Assembly (NCBI GenBank): GCA_036746235.1
Contig: DAIOEN010000020.1
Span: forward strand, 1-55,881
Source: CALARM01 sp036746235
Lineage (GTDB): Bacteria > Vulcanimicrobiota > SpSt-956 > JAKJGF01
Length of the DNA: 55,881 nucleotides
Direction: 5' to 3'
In this document: piece after piece, positions 35,675-44,506 of the stretch
How positions within the stretch are numbered: the stretch's first letter is position 1
Layout: each line of letters starts with the position of its first letter
Notes under the pieces: generated by a model
The model's input: the letters and a program-made list of their open reading frames with translations, nothing else
Database searches by the model: none
Told to the model about the DNA's origin: nothing
Position numbers and translations under genes: made by a program

Positions 35675-38600
35675 CTATAAAATATCCTTCTCTGCAATTC
35701 TGTATCTGTCATATCTGCATATTTTTCTGTAATCACAGTCATAGTATTCTGTATCATCAGGACATGAGACAGTAAGAGGGAAGACTCCGTTTTTTATCTT
35801 CTCTATCACTTCGGAAGTCTTACGGGAAATATATTCCATAAGGACAATCATATTTTCCTTTCCCACAGTATATCTCGGCCCTCCTCTGTTGAAAATATTT
35901 TTCTTCATGTCACTTCTAACAATACCGCTTTTTTTATGTTCTTTAATACTGTAATAAAGAAGGGCCATACATTCAGGATTTACGTCAGGAAATTCGTCTT
36001 TTAACTGTTCTCCTATAGCCAGGTAATACAGAGGAAGCTGAAAATCTTTACCTTCAACGGAATCCTTTAACTCTTTTGTAGAGGAATTTTTATAGTCATA
36101 AATGATAAATCTTCCCGTAAAACAATTGTTTTCATCCATTTCAAGATCGACCCTGTCTGCGACACCTCTTATCATGTTCTCTTCATCTTTTATGGTAAAG
36201 GGATGTTCCAGAAGGCACGGTTTCATGGTAAACCCGGTTTTTTCCCTGTAATATGCAAGATTTTTCATATCATTTTCAATAAAGGTGCTGATTACTGAGA
36301 AAAATTCTTTTTTAATAAACTTCCAGAGCTTTTCCGGCATTATATTATGATAAAGTCTTTTCAATGTATCATTAAATATTCTGTCAAACAGGGAATAAAG
36401 TTTTTCCCTGTCATAGCAGCTGTTATCCTTATAGTAATCCTTCAGGATTTCATGGTAAAAAGAGCCGATCTTTCTTGCATCAGGTTCATCTTCATCATCA
36501 ACTGTTATGGCGAGCACTCTTTCCATAAAATATTTAAAAGGACAGGAACTGTATGAATTAAGCCGGGAAGGAGTAAAAGAGTATTTATTCTTCAGTGACG
36601 ATGGTTCTGTAACAATGCCGTCATAAGAGTCGAAAAAAGGGTTTTCCTGTCTCCCGTATTCCATCATGGCGGCATGATTTATATAATCCAGTATTTCTTC
36701 ACTGCACACCGTATTATCCATACAGGAGGACTGATCTTTCCATATATAATGAATCGCCTTTCTGAGCATTTCTTTATGGCTCTGAGGTTCTTTTCGCGGC
36801 TCAAATCTGTTTCTCATATAAATTTTTTGATGTGTTAAAGATTTCAGAAACTCTTCATCTATCAAGGAAGAAAGATCGTCAAGGAAAGAAGATTTTATCA
36901 TATATTCCCCTTTTTCATCACACGTTCTGTATGATATATAAAGTTCTTCCGTTGCCGATGCCATACATAGATTAAATCTTATCTTTTCCCTTTCAAGTTC
37001 CCATTTTTTATTTATCAGATTTATATGCTGTGACATAAACATATCATGTTCGCCGCTGTCAAAGAGAGGATTCCCGGATAAGACTGACGGGAAGATACCT
37101 TCATTTACTCCCGGCATAAATACAATGTCATAATACTGGCCTCTGGCAAGATCTGTATTTAATATCCTCACGCCTCCCGTGTCTTTGGCTGTTTTTCCCC
37201 TTTCAACAGAGGCACTGTCAATCAGTTCTTCATAAATCTCTTCCGCAGTGAAACCTTCTGCCAGGAGATTATATGTTTTCTCTATTTCAATTATTTCCGA
37301 CATGATGGTTTTCAGAGAATCCAGGGCTTTTATATCTCTCGTGAAATTCTTTCCGTCTATAATTCCCTGGAGGTAAAGGTTTATTATATTTCCCTTCAGA
37401 TCCAGCCTGTCTGTTACCTCAATAAGTTTCATGAGATATGCTTCTTTTGTATCGGAGCCGGAAGGGTTGAGTGAAGAAATAATGTCTATAAAATCTGAGA
37501 AATCCGTATCAGGACAATGTTCCTTTATAATATGTGAGAATTTATCCGGATACTCTGAAGAATCTTTACCTGTAAAGATCCTCTTTAAAGGGATTTTATC
37601 ACTTTTACCATCAAGTTTTTTGAGTATATCGGAAGGAAGGAGGTATATTGAAGAAAAGATATTCCTTATGCCTTCATGTTCTCTTCCTTTTATATAAAAA
37701 TTCAACAAACCGAGAAAATCCTTTATTAAAGGGACTTCTATGAGTAGTTTCTTCCATGTTGCCAGGACAGGTATATTCAATTCGTCAAATATTTCCTCAA
37801 AAGCATTGCTGTATTCATTTATATTTTTCACGTAAATGGCAATTTTCTCCGGAACTATTTCGCCTGAGAGGATTTTTTTCTTTATAAGAGCTGCCATTTC
37901 CCTTACCTCATGGTCAATACAGGGGCTGTTTGAGATTTTTACTCCTCTCACATCGCCTTTTAATACTGTTTCATCGGAATACAGATATTCACAGAGGGAT
38001 TTTATGGAAGGATTTGCCTTTTTTTCGGGAAATGTCTTATTACTGTATATAAATCCCAGATCTTTAAGGTCTTTTATAATTTCACTCTTTATGAATTCTT
38101 CATTATATGAATTCTTAAAAGGTATGGAGCAATAGAAATTTATTTCAGGATAATATTTAGATATGGTTTTCATCATGGATTTATCGACAGGGTCTATATT
38201 TATATAGCCGTCAATGACTATAATGCCTGTTTGAAACAAAAGAGGAGCATATTTTATTTTCTTCAGAGCCACGAGAGGCATATCATTCAGATCGTATAGA
38301 GCTTCTTTTTCTTTGTATCTTTCATATTCTTCGTAAACAGTTCGGATAAAATCGAGCTTTTCAGGTATTAACCCGGTGAAATTATATTTTACCTGTTCCA
38401 GCTTATCAGGAGACACGTTCAATCTCTTAAGCCTTTTTATGAAACCGTAAAGGGATGTGACAAAACCGGGCCTGTTTTTTACACCTTTAAAAAAGCCGTC
38501 TTCCCTGTTGTTCAGAATATTTCTGATTATAAGGAGGGAAACATCTTCAGTAATGGTCTTTTTCCCTGCCACTTCGCCGGCAAGGTCGCTGAAACCGAAG

Positions 38601-38779
38601 ACAGACGTATTTATCAGGTTTCCTGAGGCGGCGAGGAATTTCTTTCTCACATCGAATATGGCTTCACGGGAAGGGAGAATATATATGGCTTTTTTCCCAT
38701 CTTTTATGGCTTCAATACATTTTTCTACAAGGTAATCTCTGACAGAGGTGAAAAAAGGGGTATAATAGAAAGTTTTCAA
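35675..38779 (-). CDS. addB: AddB-type nuclease subunit
   Basis: This 1034-residue protein starts at a TTG at 38779, with GGAGG upstream. The N-terminal half is an inactivated helicase fold: where Walker A should be it reads YILPSREAIFDVRK, so no ATP site is seen. GVRILNTDLARGQYYDIVFMPGVNEGIFP near residue 530-560 corresponds to motif V. The nuclease domain has SSCPFKYFMERVL near 743, IIYDYKNSS near 893, and CPDDTEYYDCDYRKIC near 1010, giving the four Cys of an AddB Fe-S cluster. It is the first gene of a two-gene operon with addA. Confidence 0.87.
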   Translation of the reverse strand: MKTFYYTPFFTSVRDYLVEKCIEAIKDGKKAIYILPSREAIFDVRKKFLAASGNLINTSVFGFSDLAGEVAGKKTITEDVSLLIIRNILNNREDGFFKGVKNRPGFVTSLYGFIKRLKRLNVSPDKLEQVKYNFTGLIPEKLDFIRTVYEEYERYKEKEALYDLNDMPLVALKKIKYAPLLFQTGIIVIDGYINIDPVDKSMMKTISKYYPEINFYCSIPFKNSYNEEFIKSEIIKDLKDLGFIYSNKTFPEKKANPSIKSLCEYLYSDETVLKGDVRGVKISNSPCIDHEVREMAALIKKKILSGEIVPEKIAIYVKNINEYSNAFEEIFDELNIPVLATWKKLLIEVPLIKDFLGLLNFYIKGREHEGIRNIFSSIYLLPSDILKKLDGKSDKIPLKRIFTGKDSSEYPDKFSHIIKEHCPDTDFSDFIDIISSLNPSGSDTKEAYLMKLIEVTDRLDLKGNIINLYLQGIIDGKNFTRDIKALDSLKTIMSEIIEIEKTYNLLAEGFTAEEIYEELIDSASVERGKTAKDTGGVRILNTDLARGQYYDIVFMPGVNEGIFPSVLSGNPLFDSGEHDMFMSQHINLINKKWELEREKIRFNLCMASATEELYISYRTCDEKGEYMIKSSFLDDLSSLIDEEFLKSLTHQKIYMRNRFEPRKEPQSHKEMLRKAIHYIWKDQSSCMDNTVCSEEILDYINHAAMMEYGRQENPFFDSYDGIVTEPSSLKNKYSFTPSRLNSYSSCPFKYFMERVLAITVDDEDEPDARKIGSFYHEILKDYYKDNSCYDREKLYSLFDRIFNDTLKRLYHNIMPEKLWKFIKKEFFSVISTFIENDMKNLAYYREKTGFTMKPCLLEHPFTIKDEENMIRGVADRVDLEMDENNCFTGRFIIYDYKNSSTKELKDSVEGKDFQLPLYYLAIGEQLKDEFPDVNPECMALLYYSIKEHKKSGIVRSDMKKNIFNRGGPRYTVGKENMIVLMEYISRKTSEVIEKIKNGVFPLTVSCPDDTEYYDCDYRKICRYDRYRIAEKDIL

Positions 38780-38929
38780 CAGAACGCCTCCCTGAATGGT
38801 AATTATTTTATTATATTTTTCGAGAAAATTCAGTGGATTTAAACTTTAAAAAGATGAGAAATTTATGGGAATGTGAATTATTTTTTAAAACAATCAGAAT
38901 AATCTTCACTTTTCAGAATTTTCGATTAA

Positions 38930-39145
38930 CTATATTAAAGTCTTTAATTCCTGAATAGTTATTGATGCTTTTTTTATTATCGAATTTAATGTACCTTTCT
39001 TAATTTCCTTATGATTTGGAACAATTATTGAGATTTTTTTATCTGGATTATGAAGAAAAATATGGCTTCCTCTTTGATGGTCTATAATAAAACCGGATTT
39101 AATAAGTGCTTTGACTATGTCTTTGCCTGAAAAGGTCTTGCTCAT
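38930..39145 (-). CDS. hicA: HicA-type mRNA interferase toxin
   Basis: This 71-residue toxin has the double-stranded RNA-binding-like HicA fold. GKDIVKALIKSGF at residues 7-19 and RGSHIFLHNP with the catalytic His near 28 are family hallmarks, as is VPNHKEIKKGTLNSIIKKA. It overlaps hicB by 4 bases and follows it, the less common hicBA order. Confidence 0.93.
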   Translation of the reverse strand: MSKTFSGKDIVKALIKSGFIIDHQRGSHIFLHNPDKKISIIVPNHKEIKKGTLNSIIKKASITIQELKTLI

Positions 39146-39354
39146 AATGAAACTTCTACCTCTTTCATAATACTGGAGGTAATATTAATCTGATTTATTT
39201 TTTGAAGACCTTCCATATAGCAAATTATAGCTTCTTTAGCATTTTCTATAGCTTCTTCTTCTGTATCTCCCTGAGTATAACAACCATCAAGAGCAGGAAC
39301 TGATACATTAAAACCGCCTTCTTCAGCTTTTTCTAATTTAATTATAAATTTCAT
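39142..39354 (-). CDS. hicB: HicB-type antitoxin
   Basis: This 70-residue protein has a partial RNase H-like fold: KAEEGGFNVSVPALDGCYTQGDTEEEAIENA is the standard HicB signature. It starts with ATG at 39354 behind AGGAAGG. There is no C-terminal HTH or RHH domain, as in short HicB proteins, so autoregulation would need another part. It is translationally coupled to hicA. Confidence 0.93.
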   Translation of the reverse strand: MKFIIKLEKAEEGGFNVSVPALDGCYTQGDTEEEAIENAKEAIICYMEGLQKINQINITSSIMKEVEVSL

Positions 39355-39392
39355 ATAATATTACACCTTCCTGTGATATTATTTAGAACCTG

Positions 39393-39456
39393 TCCGAAAA
39401 GTTCTTTTAGATCTGTTCAAGCAGAGTCTGTGAAAGATGACTCTCTACTTTTCGGA
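39393..39456. repeat. 10-bp inverted repeat with 44-base loop
   Basis: TCCGAAAAGT (39393-39402) and ACTTTTCGGA (39447-39456) are exact reverse complements in the gap upstream of hicB. This could be the residue of a small insertion element or a structured leader. No gene lies inside. Confidence 0.5.
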
Positions 39457-39584
39457 TAGTCTCTTAATGTCTTCAAATAGATCCCTGAAGGTTGTATTTA
39501 TTTTTCTCACCTCAATCTATTATAAAGGATTATATAAAAAAATACCATTATTTTTTCTCTTATCAACTTCTTTCAGAACTGGTC

Positions 39585-39625
39585 GTGATAATTGAAGTCT
39601 CCATACCTTCATGATATAATAAATT
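39585..39625 (+). promoter_or_regulatory. Promoter/operator, second copy of the block at 24252
   Basis: TTGAAG (39592-39597), 17 bases and TATAAT (39615-39620) lie in a 41-base block that differs from 24252-24292 at one base. The TGAAG/CTTCA inverted repeat is conserved. It directs transcription into the DUF2442 remnant. Confidence 0.6.
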
Positions 39626-39646
39626 TAGTCTAATGGGGTATTTCAT

Positions 39647-39793
39647 ATGCATTTTATAAGAAACGTTAAATATGCGGAAGAATATAAATTATTTTTAACC
39701 TTTGAAGATGGAACTGTTCGCCCTGTCGATTTGAAAGACCATCTCTATGGGGAGATACCTCTCCAGAATTATTACCCGACCGGATTGCTCTAA
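39647..39793 (+). pseudogene. DUF2442 protein remnant
   Basis: Forty-eight codons remain: MHFIRNVKYAEEYKLFLTFEDG and RPVDLKDHLYGE match the start of DUF2442 proteins, part of a toxin-antitoxin-like family. The normal continuation, ending in a D-GADF-PEFLYE-type motif, is missing: after YGEI the reading runs into PLQNYYPTGLL and stops. A deletion or frameshift has removed about 35 residues. Confidence 0.7.
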
Positions 39794-39869
39794 TCCTCTC
39801 AGAACAAAAAGAAATAGTCCAGCTTGTTCAAGTATGAAGTTTCCCTTTAAATAAGAAAGGAGGTAGAAA

Positions 39870-40385
39870 ATGAGTGCAATTGATTTTTGTATAGAGTGTG
39901 AGAGTAAAAACATCGAATATATAACTAAACTTGAAGAATTAAATATAAGAGGAGATAAAATAACTGTTACTGTTACATATTGGCACTGTAAAGATTGTGG
40001 AGAAGATTTTGAACAGATGAATAAAGATAATGATTATCTGGATGTTGCATATCGTATTTATCGAAAACGACATAACATGTTACAGCCGGAAGAGATAAGG
40101 AATTTAAGAAAAAAATATAATCTTACACAGGGAGAACTTGCGGAGATATTATGACTTGGATTAGCCACACTGTCACATTATGAAAAAGGAGTATTACAGG
40201 ATTTTGCTTATGATAATCTTTTGAAACTATTGCATGATCCAATAAATCTTTATAAATTATTAAAACAAAAGCCAGATGCTGTAAGTAAAGAAAAATATAA
40301 TAAATTAATTGATGATTACAATTTAAAAGAGTCAGATGAATGGCCATTCAACTTAAAGAAAAAAGAAATAGAAGCTGTCATTTAG
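39870..40385 (+). pseudogene. MqsA-like antitoxin with an in-frame TGA
   Basis: The gene begins behind GAAAGGAGG with an N-terminal zinc finger (CIECES, CKDCGE), then EIRNLRKKYNLTQGELAEIL, the first half of an HTH. A TGA at 40152-40154 ends the frame, but it continues without interruption as LGLATLSHYEKGVLQDFAYDNLL to a TAG at 40383. In relatives this spot reads LGWG-ATLSRYENG, so the TGA most likely replaces a glycine codon (GGA to TGA). The truncated product of 94 residues would lack half its DNA-binding domain. Confidence 0.8.
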
Positions 40386-40727
40386 GGGAGATATTATAAA
40401 TTCACCATTGTATAAAAACATACGATTATTAATTTCTCATTATTATTTTTTGTATTCTCATATTATTTTGCTCTTACCTGGATATTTTTTATAAAATATT
40501 AAGATATTACAGGGAATATGTTTTTATCTCTTGAATATATTAAATAAATATATACTTGATAATATTTTTTTATTAACCTTACAAATAAATTATTTCGATA
40601 ACTATCTCCAGATGAACTTTTATCTGAAGCTTTATTTTACATCATAAAGAGGTAAATTCCTATATTATTAAATTATACCGGTAAAGGACAAATCCAGACA
40701 GTTAACTTTTAGAAAGAAGGTAAAATT
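40386..40727. other. AT-rich intergenic region
   Basis: About 340 bases precede the coiled-coil gene. No gene, repeat or convincing promoter is visible. It ends in the ribosome-binding site AGAAAGAAGG. Confidence 0.5.
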
Positions 40728-42197
40728 ATGAATATTAGTTTTGAAAATCTGAAGAAGTTCTTTGATAAAATCAAATCTGTCGGATTTTTCGAAAGACTTT
40801 TTTTCTGGAAGAATATTTCTTCTTTAAGCTATGATGCCTATGAAGAATTCAAAACCTTATCTACCGAGGTTACCGGCCTCAGAGAAAATATTAAGCAGGT
40901 TGATAATTTAAAAGACGATATAAATAAAATCGATAAGGAATTTTCTATTGCTAAAAATACAATAGAGCAGAATAATAAAATATTACAGCAAAAAGAATCC
41001 GAAATAGGAAGATTAGAAGAAGCAAAATTAAAAAATGAAGAAAAAATCCTTGAGCTTAATAAGGAAATATCATCATATAAAGGAACAATAGATCAGCACA
41101 ATAAATTACTTCGGGAAAAAGAAAGTGAAATAGGAAGACTTGAAGAGGCAAATAAAAAAAATCAGGAAAAAATCTTTGAACTGAATAAGGAAGTAACTGT
41201 TTTAAAAGGGACTATAGAACAGAATAATAAAACATTACAGCAGAAAGAAACTGAAATAGGCCGGCTTGAAGAAAGCAATTCAAAAAATGAGGGAAAAATT
41301 CTTGAGCTTAATAAAGAGCTCTCTTCTTATAAAGGAACTATAGAACAGAATAATAAATTATTCCAGGCAAAAGAAAGTGAAATAGGAAGGCTTGAAGAAG
41401 CCAATGAGAAAAATACTAAAAGAATAATTGAACTGGAAAAAGAAATAAATGTTTATAAAAATACGACAGAGGCAAATAACAGAGAGTTACAGGTTAAAGA
41501 AAAAGAACTCGGAAAACTCAGAGAATCTGATGACAAAAACAGGCAGAGAATTACTGAACAGGAAAAAGAAATTCTCCTGGCCCGTAATAATATAGAACAG
41601 AATAATAAAGAACTACAGAATAAAGAAAAGGAAATTGGTAAGTTTAAAGAGGCTGATGATAAGAACAGACAGAGAATTATAGAACTTGAAAAGGAAATTA
41701 TTTCTTATAAATCTGCCCTTGAACAATATAATAAAAATTTACAGGCAAAGGAAAAAGAACTTGGAAAACTTAAAGAATCTGATGATAAAAACAGACAGAG
41801 AATTATAGAAAAGGAACAGGAAATACTTTTATTACGAAATACTATAGAGCAGAATAATAAAGATTTACAGAATAAAGAAAAGGAAATTGGTAAGTTTAAA
41901 GAGGCTGACGATAAGAACAGGCAGAGAATTATAGAACTTGACTCTCAATTTTTCGGAATTTTAAACGATTGTAATATATTACCTGAAGATATGCTGATAA
42001 AGGTTATTGAATTTGAACGTTCTGATAAATTAAATCCGCCCATAGAGAGAAGAAAGAAAGAAATATCAATCAAAGAGATAAAGAAGCATATTACATCAAT
42101 AGAGTCAGAGGCAACGCTGAAGAATATAAATACAAAACAGGATTTGCAGTTAATCGATCATATACCACTGGATATAATGAAAGAAGCGGCAGGGTAA
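40728..42197 (+). CDS. Long coiled-coil protein with eight 42-residue repeats
   Basis: This is a 489-residue protein. Residues 81-416 consist of eight consecutive 42-residue units (126 bp), each on the plan QNNK-LQ-KE-EIG-LEEA--KN--RI-EL-KEI---K-TIE. Forty-two is six exact heptads, so the protein should form one unbroken rod about 50 nm long. The repeats fall into two classes: IGRLEEAN in units 1-4 and LGKLKESDDKNRQR or IGKFKEADDKNRQR in units 5-8. Residues 1-50 (FFDKIKSVGFFERLFFW) and the last 75 (ILPEDMLIKVIEF, LQLIDHIPLDIM) are non-repetitive and unrecognised. No signal peptide is seen. It precedes the DUF262 trio by 102 bases and may be part of that system, or be an independent filament protein. 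Confidence 0.8.
   Translation: MNISFENLKKFFDKIKSVGFFERLFFWKNISSLSYDAYEEFKTLSTEVTGLRENIKQVDNLKDDINKIDKEFSIAKNTIEQNNKILQQKESEIGRLEEAKLKNEEKILELNKEISSYKGTIDQHNKLLREKESEIGRLEEANKKNQEKIFELNKEVTVLKGTIEQNNKTLQQKETEIGRLEESNSKNEGKILELNKELSSYKGTIEQNNKLFQAKESEIGRLEEANEKNTKRIIELEKEINVYKNTTEANNRELQVKEKELGKLRESDDKNRQRITEQEKEILLARNNIEQNNKELQNKEKEIGKFKEADDKNRQRIIELEKEIISYKSALEQYNKNLQAKEKELGKLKESDDKNRQRIIEKEQEILLLRNTIEQNNKDLQNKEKEIGKFKEADDKNRQRIIELDSQFFGILNDCNILPEDMLIKVIEFERSDKLNPPIERRKKEISIKEIKKHITSIESEATLKNINTKQDLQLIDHIPLDIMKEAAG
40968..41975 (+). repeat. Eight tandem 126-bp repeats in the coiled-coil gene
   Basis: The units are in phase with codons, and copies 6 and 8 and copies 5 and 7 are very similar at DNA level. 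Copy number could change by recombination without breaking the frame or the heptad phase. Confidence 0.8.
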
Positions 42198-42299
42198 ATG
42201 GATAGAAAAAACTCTATGACTGAAATTATAACAGCAGGAATGAACATTTACATAAAGAATTTTTCATAGTATGTTAATTATGAATCTTGGAGTAGAAAA

Positions 42300-43412
42300 A
42301 TGGTTGAAGATAAAAACCCTGAAAAAATTAATGGCGTAGAAGAAGAAATAATAATAGGTGAAGAAGATTTTCAGGAACCTTACGATGTGAGCAGTATCAG
42401 GATAGATCCTATGCCAATGACAGTGTTCGAGGTAATGAATAGGATTAAAATAGGTGAAATTAATTTACAGCCTGATTTTCAGAGAGAACTGGTATGGAAT
42501 ATTGTCCAGCAAAGCCGCCTTATAGAGTCAATTCTGATAAAGATCCCCTTACCCAGTTTCTATTTAGATGCTACAAATGATGATGAATGGCTTGTCGTAG
42601 ATGGATTACAGAGATTAAATACACTGCATTCTTTTATAAACAAAGAAGAATTTGCTCTGAAACATCTGGAATTTCTGGGTTCAGATGTAAGAGAAAAAAA
42701 GTTCAGCCATCTTTCCAGAAAAATGCAGAGAAGAATAGAAACTGCACAGCTTATGCTCTATATAATAAAACCGGACACTCCTGAAGATGCCAAATTTACT
42801 ATTTTCCGCAGACTTAATACAGGAGGGCAGGTATTAAATGCTCAGGAAATCAGACACTGTATTTACCAGGGAAAATCAACAAAGCTTTTAAAAGAACTGG
42901 CATCGCTGGAAGAATTTAAACGTGTAACAAACAGTTCCATTCCTTCAAAAAGGATGGTTGACAGAGAATGTGCATTACGCTTCTGTGCTTTCTATTTAAC
43001 AAACTATAAGGAATATAAAAAAGCAGATCTGGATGCTTTTCTAGGATATACTATGAAGAAAATTAATAATATGAAAGATGAAGAAATAGAATTATTAAAA
43101 AATGCTTTTAAAAATGCTATGTTTAATTCTGAAGTTGTATTTGATAAATATGCCTTCAGAAAAATAACAGAAAAAAATGGAAGGTTTAATCCTGTAAATA
43201 AAGCTCTCTTTGAGACATGGTCTGTGTTCTTAGAAAAATATCCTATGAATAGTTTATCTGAATACAGGAAAAGAATAGTTGATAGTTTTATAAAAGTAAT
43301 GAATGAAGATAAGGTATTTGTTGATTCTATAAGCCAGGGTACAGGTGACACAAAAAAAGTTAATATACGTTTTGAAACAGTCAAAAATATTATCGAGGAG
43401 GCTATAAAATGA
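42300..43412 (+). CDS. DUF262 (GmrS-type N-terminal, ParB-like) protein
   Basis: This 370-residue protein's N-terminal domain is the ParB/sulfiredoxin-like DUF262 fold found in GmrSD restriction enzymes and other defence proteins: INLQPDFQRELVWN near 62, SRLIESILIKIPLPSFYLD near 78, the conserved VVDGLQRLNTL near 102 and FRRLNTGGQVLNAQEIRH near 165. The DGLQR motif binds or hydrolyses a nucleotide in this family. There is no C-terminal DUF1524 HNH nuclease as in GmrD. It overlaps the ATPase gene by 4 bases and is the first gene of a three-gene set. Confidence 0.88.
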   Translation: MVEDKNPEKINGVEEEIIIGEEDFQEPYDVSSIRIDPMPMTVFEVMNRIKIGEINLQPDFQRELVWNIVQQSRLIESILIKIPLPSFYLDATNDDEWLVVDGLQRLNTLHSFINKEEFALKHLEFLGSDVREKKFSHLSRKMQRRIETAQLMLYIIKPDTPEDAKFTIFRRLNTGGQVLNAQEIRHCIYQGKSTKLLKELASLEEFKRVTNSSIPSKRMVDRECALRFCAFYLTNYKEYKKADLDAFLGYTMKKINNMKDEEIELLKNAFKNAMFNSEVVFDKYAFRKITEKNGRFNPVNKALFETWSVFLEKYPMNSLSEYRKRIVDSFIKVMNEDKVFVDSISQGTGDTKKVNIRFETVKNIIEEAIK

Positions 43413-44506
43413 TATCTTATCTACGCCTTCAACGATTTAAGTGTTTTATGGATCAGTTTATTTCCCTGGAACCTCTTACTATCCTTGCCGGCTCCAACAA
43501 TACCGGTAAATCATCGGTAATTCAGGCATTACTTTTATTAAGACAGACTGCAAAGACAGGCAGGTTAAAAAAAGGAGAAATACTCCTTAACGGTCCCCTG
43601 GTTCATCTGGGGACAGGACAGGATGTTTTCTGCCAGTGGGCTGAAGAAGATAATATTAATATGTCTGTTAATTTTACCGAAGCACCGGAAGAAATATTAA
43701 AATGGAATATTCAATATACGACTGCAAATTCCGAGGATTTAAATTTAAAGATTCTTGAAGGTACTGAGGAAAAGCTTATTAAAGGTTCTCTTTTCAATAA
43801 TAATTTTTCCTATATCGGAGCAAACAGAATTGGCCCTCAACTCGCTCACAGTTTCAGCGAAGAAACTATAGAAGAACTTAATGTCGGTGTCAGAGGAGAA
43901 TTTACCGTTCACTGCCTGCAGCAATTTCAAATGGATAAAATAAAGTTAAAAGAATTGAAGTACAGCTCTGAAGACCAATCGGAAACCCTGTCTTTTCAGA
44001 CGGAAAAATGGATTAATTATCTGATCCCCGGTATAAGGTTTAAATACAGCAGGCTAATAAATGCAGATATACTGTCAATATCTGTGAGTAATAACAAACC
44101 TGACAGAGATACTGATTATTTAAGACCGACAAACGTCGGCTTCGGAATTTCTTATTGCCTGCCTGTTGTAGTGGCCGGCCTTATGAGCAGGAAAGATTCT
44201 CTTCTTATAGTAGAAAACCCTGAAGCCCATTTGCATCCCGGAGCACAGTCCCGTATGGGACATTTTTTCAGCAGACTGGCTTCAGCAGGGGTGCAGGTGA
44301 TAGTGGAAACTCACAGTGACCATATATTGAACGGCATAAGGGTTTCCGTAAAGAATAAAATTATTAACCCGGAAAATATTTCCATAAATTATTTTGATGA
44401 AAATTATAATTTACATAATCCCGAAATAGATTCCGATGGCAGAATAGATTGCTGGCCGGAAGGTTTCTTTGACCAGACGGAAAAAGATCTTCAGGAGTTA
44501 ATTTAA
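43409..44506 (+). CDS. DUF3696-type AAA ATPase
   Basis: This 365-residue ABC/SMC-like ATPase of the OLD/AAA_15 group has Walker A GSNNTGKSS at 28-36, the switch RPTNVGFGISYCLPVV near 232 at the signature position, Walker B LLIVENPEAHLHP near 262 and VIVETHSDHILNGIR near 292, the H-loop. The C-terminal tail matches DUF3696 (DGRIDCWPEGFFDQTEKDL). Such ATPases sense phage or DNA in several defence systems. It follows the DUF262 gene and is followed without a gap by the third gene, so the three are expressed together. Confidence 0.9.
   Translation: MISYLRLQRFKCFMDQFISLEPLTILAGSNNTGKSSVIQALLLLRQTAKTGRLKKGEILLNGPLVHLGTGQDVFCQWAEEDNINMSVNFTEAPEEILKWNIQYTTANSEDLNLKILEGTEEKLIKGSLFNNNFSYIGANRIGPQLAHSFSEETIEELNVGVRGEFTVHCLQQFQMDKIKLKELKYSSEDQSETLSFQTEKWINYLIPGIRFKYSRLINADILSISVSNNKPDRDTDYLRPTNVGFGISYCLPVVVAGLMSRKDSLLIVENPEAHLHPGAQSRMGHFFSRLASAGVQVIVETHSDHILNGIRVSVKNKIINPENISINYFDENYNLHNPEIDSDGRIDCWPEGFFDQTEKDLQELI

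Noticed and set aside
40152..40154. TGA read as an amino acid (recoded genetic code)
   Set aside because: TGA ends several intact genes here, including both macroglobulins, and no other conserved gene in the window has an internal TGA.
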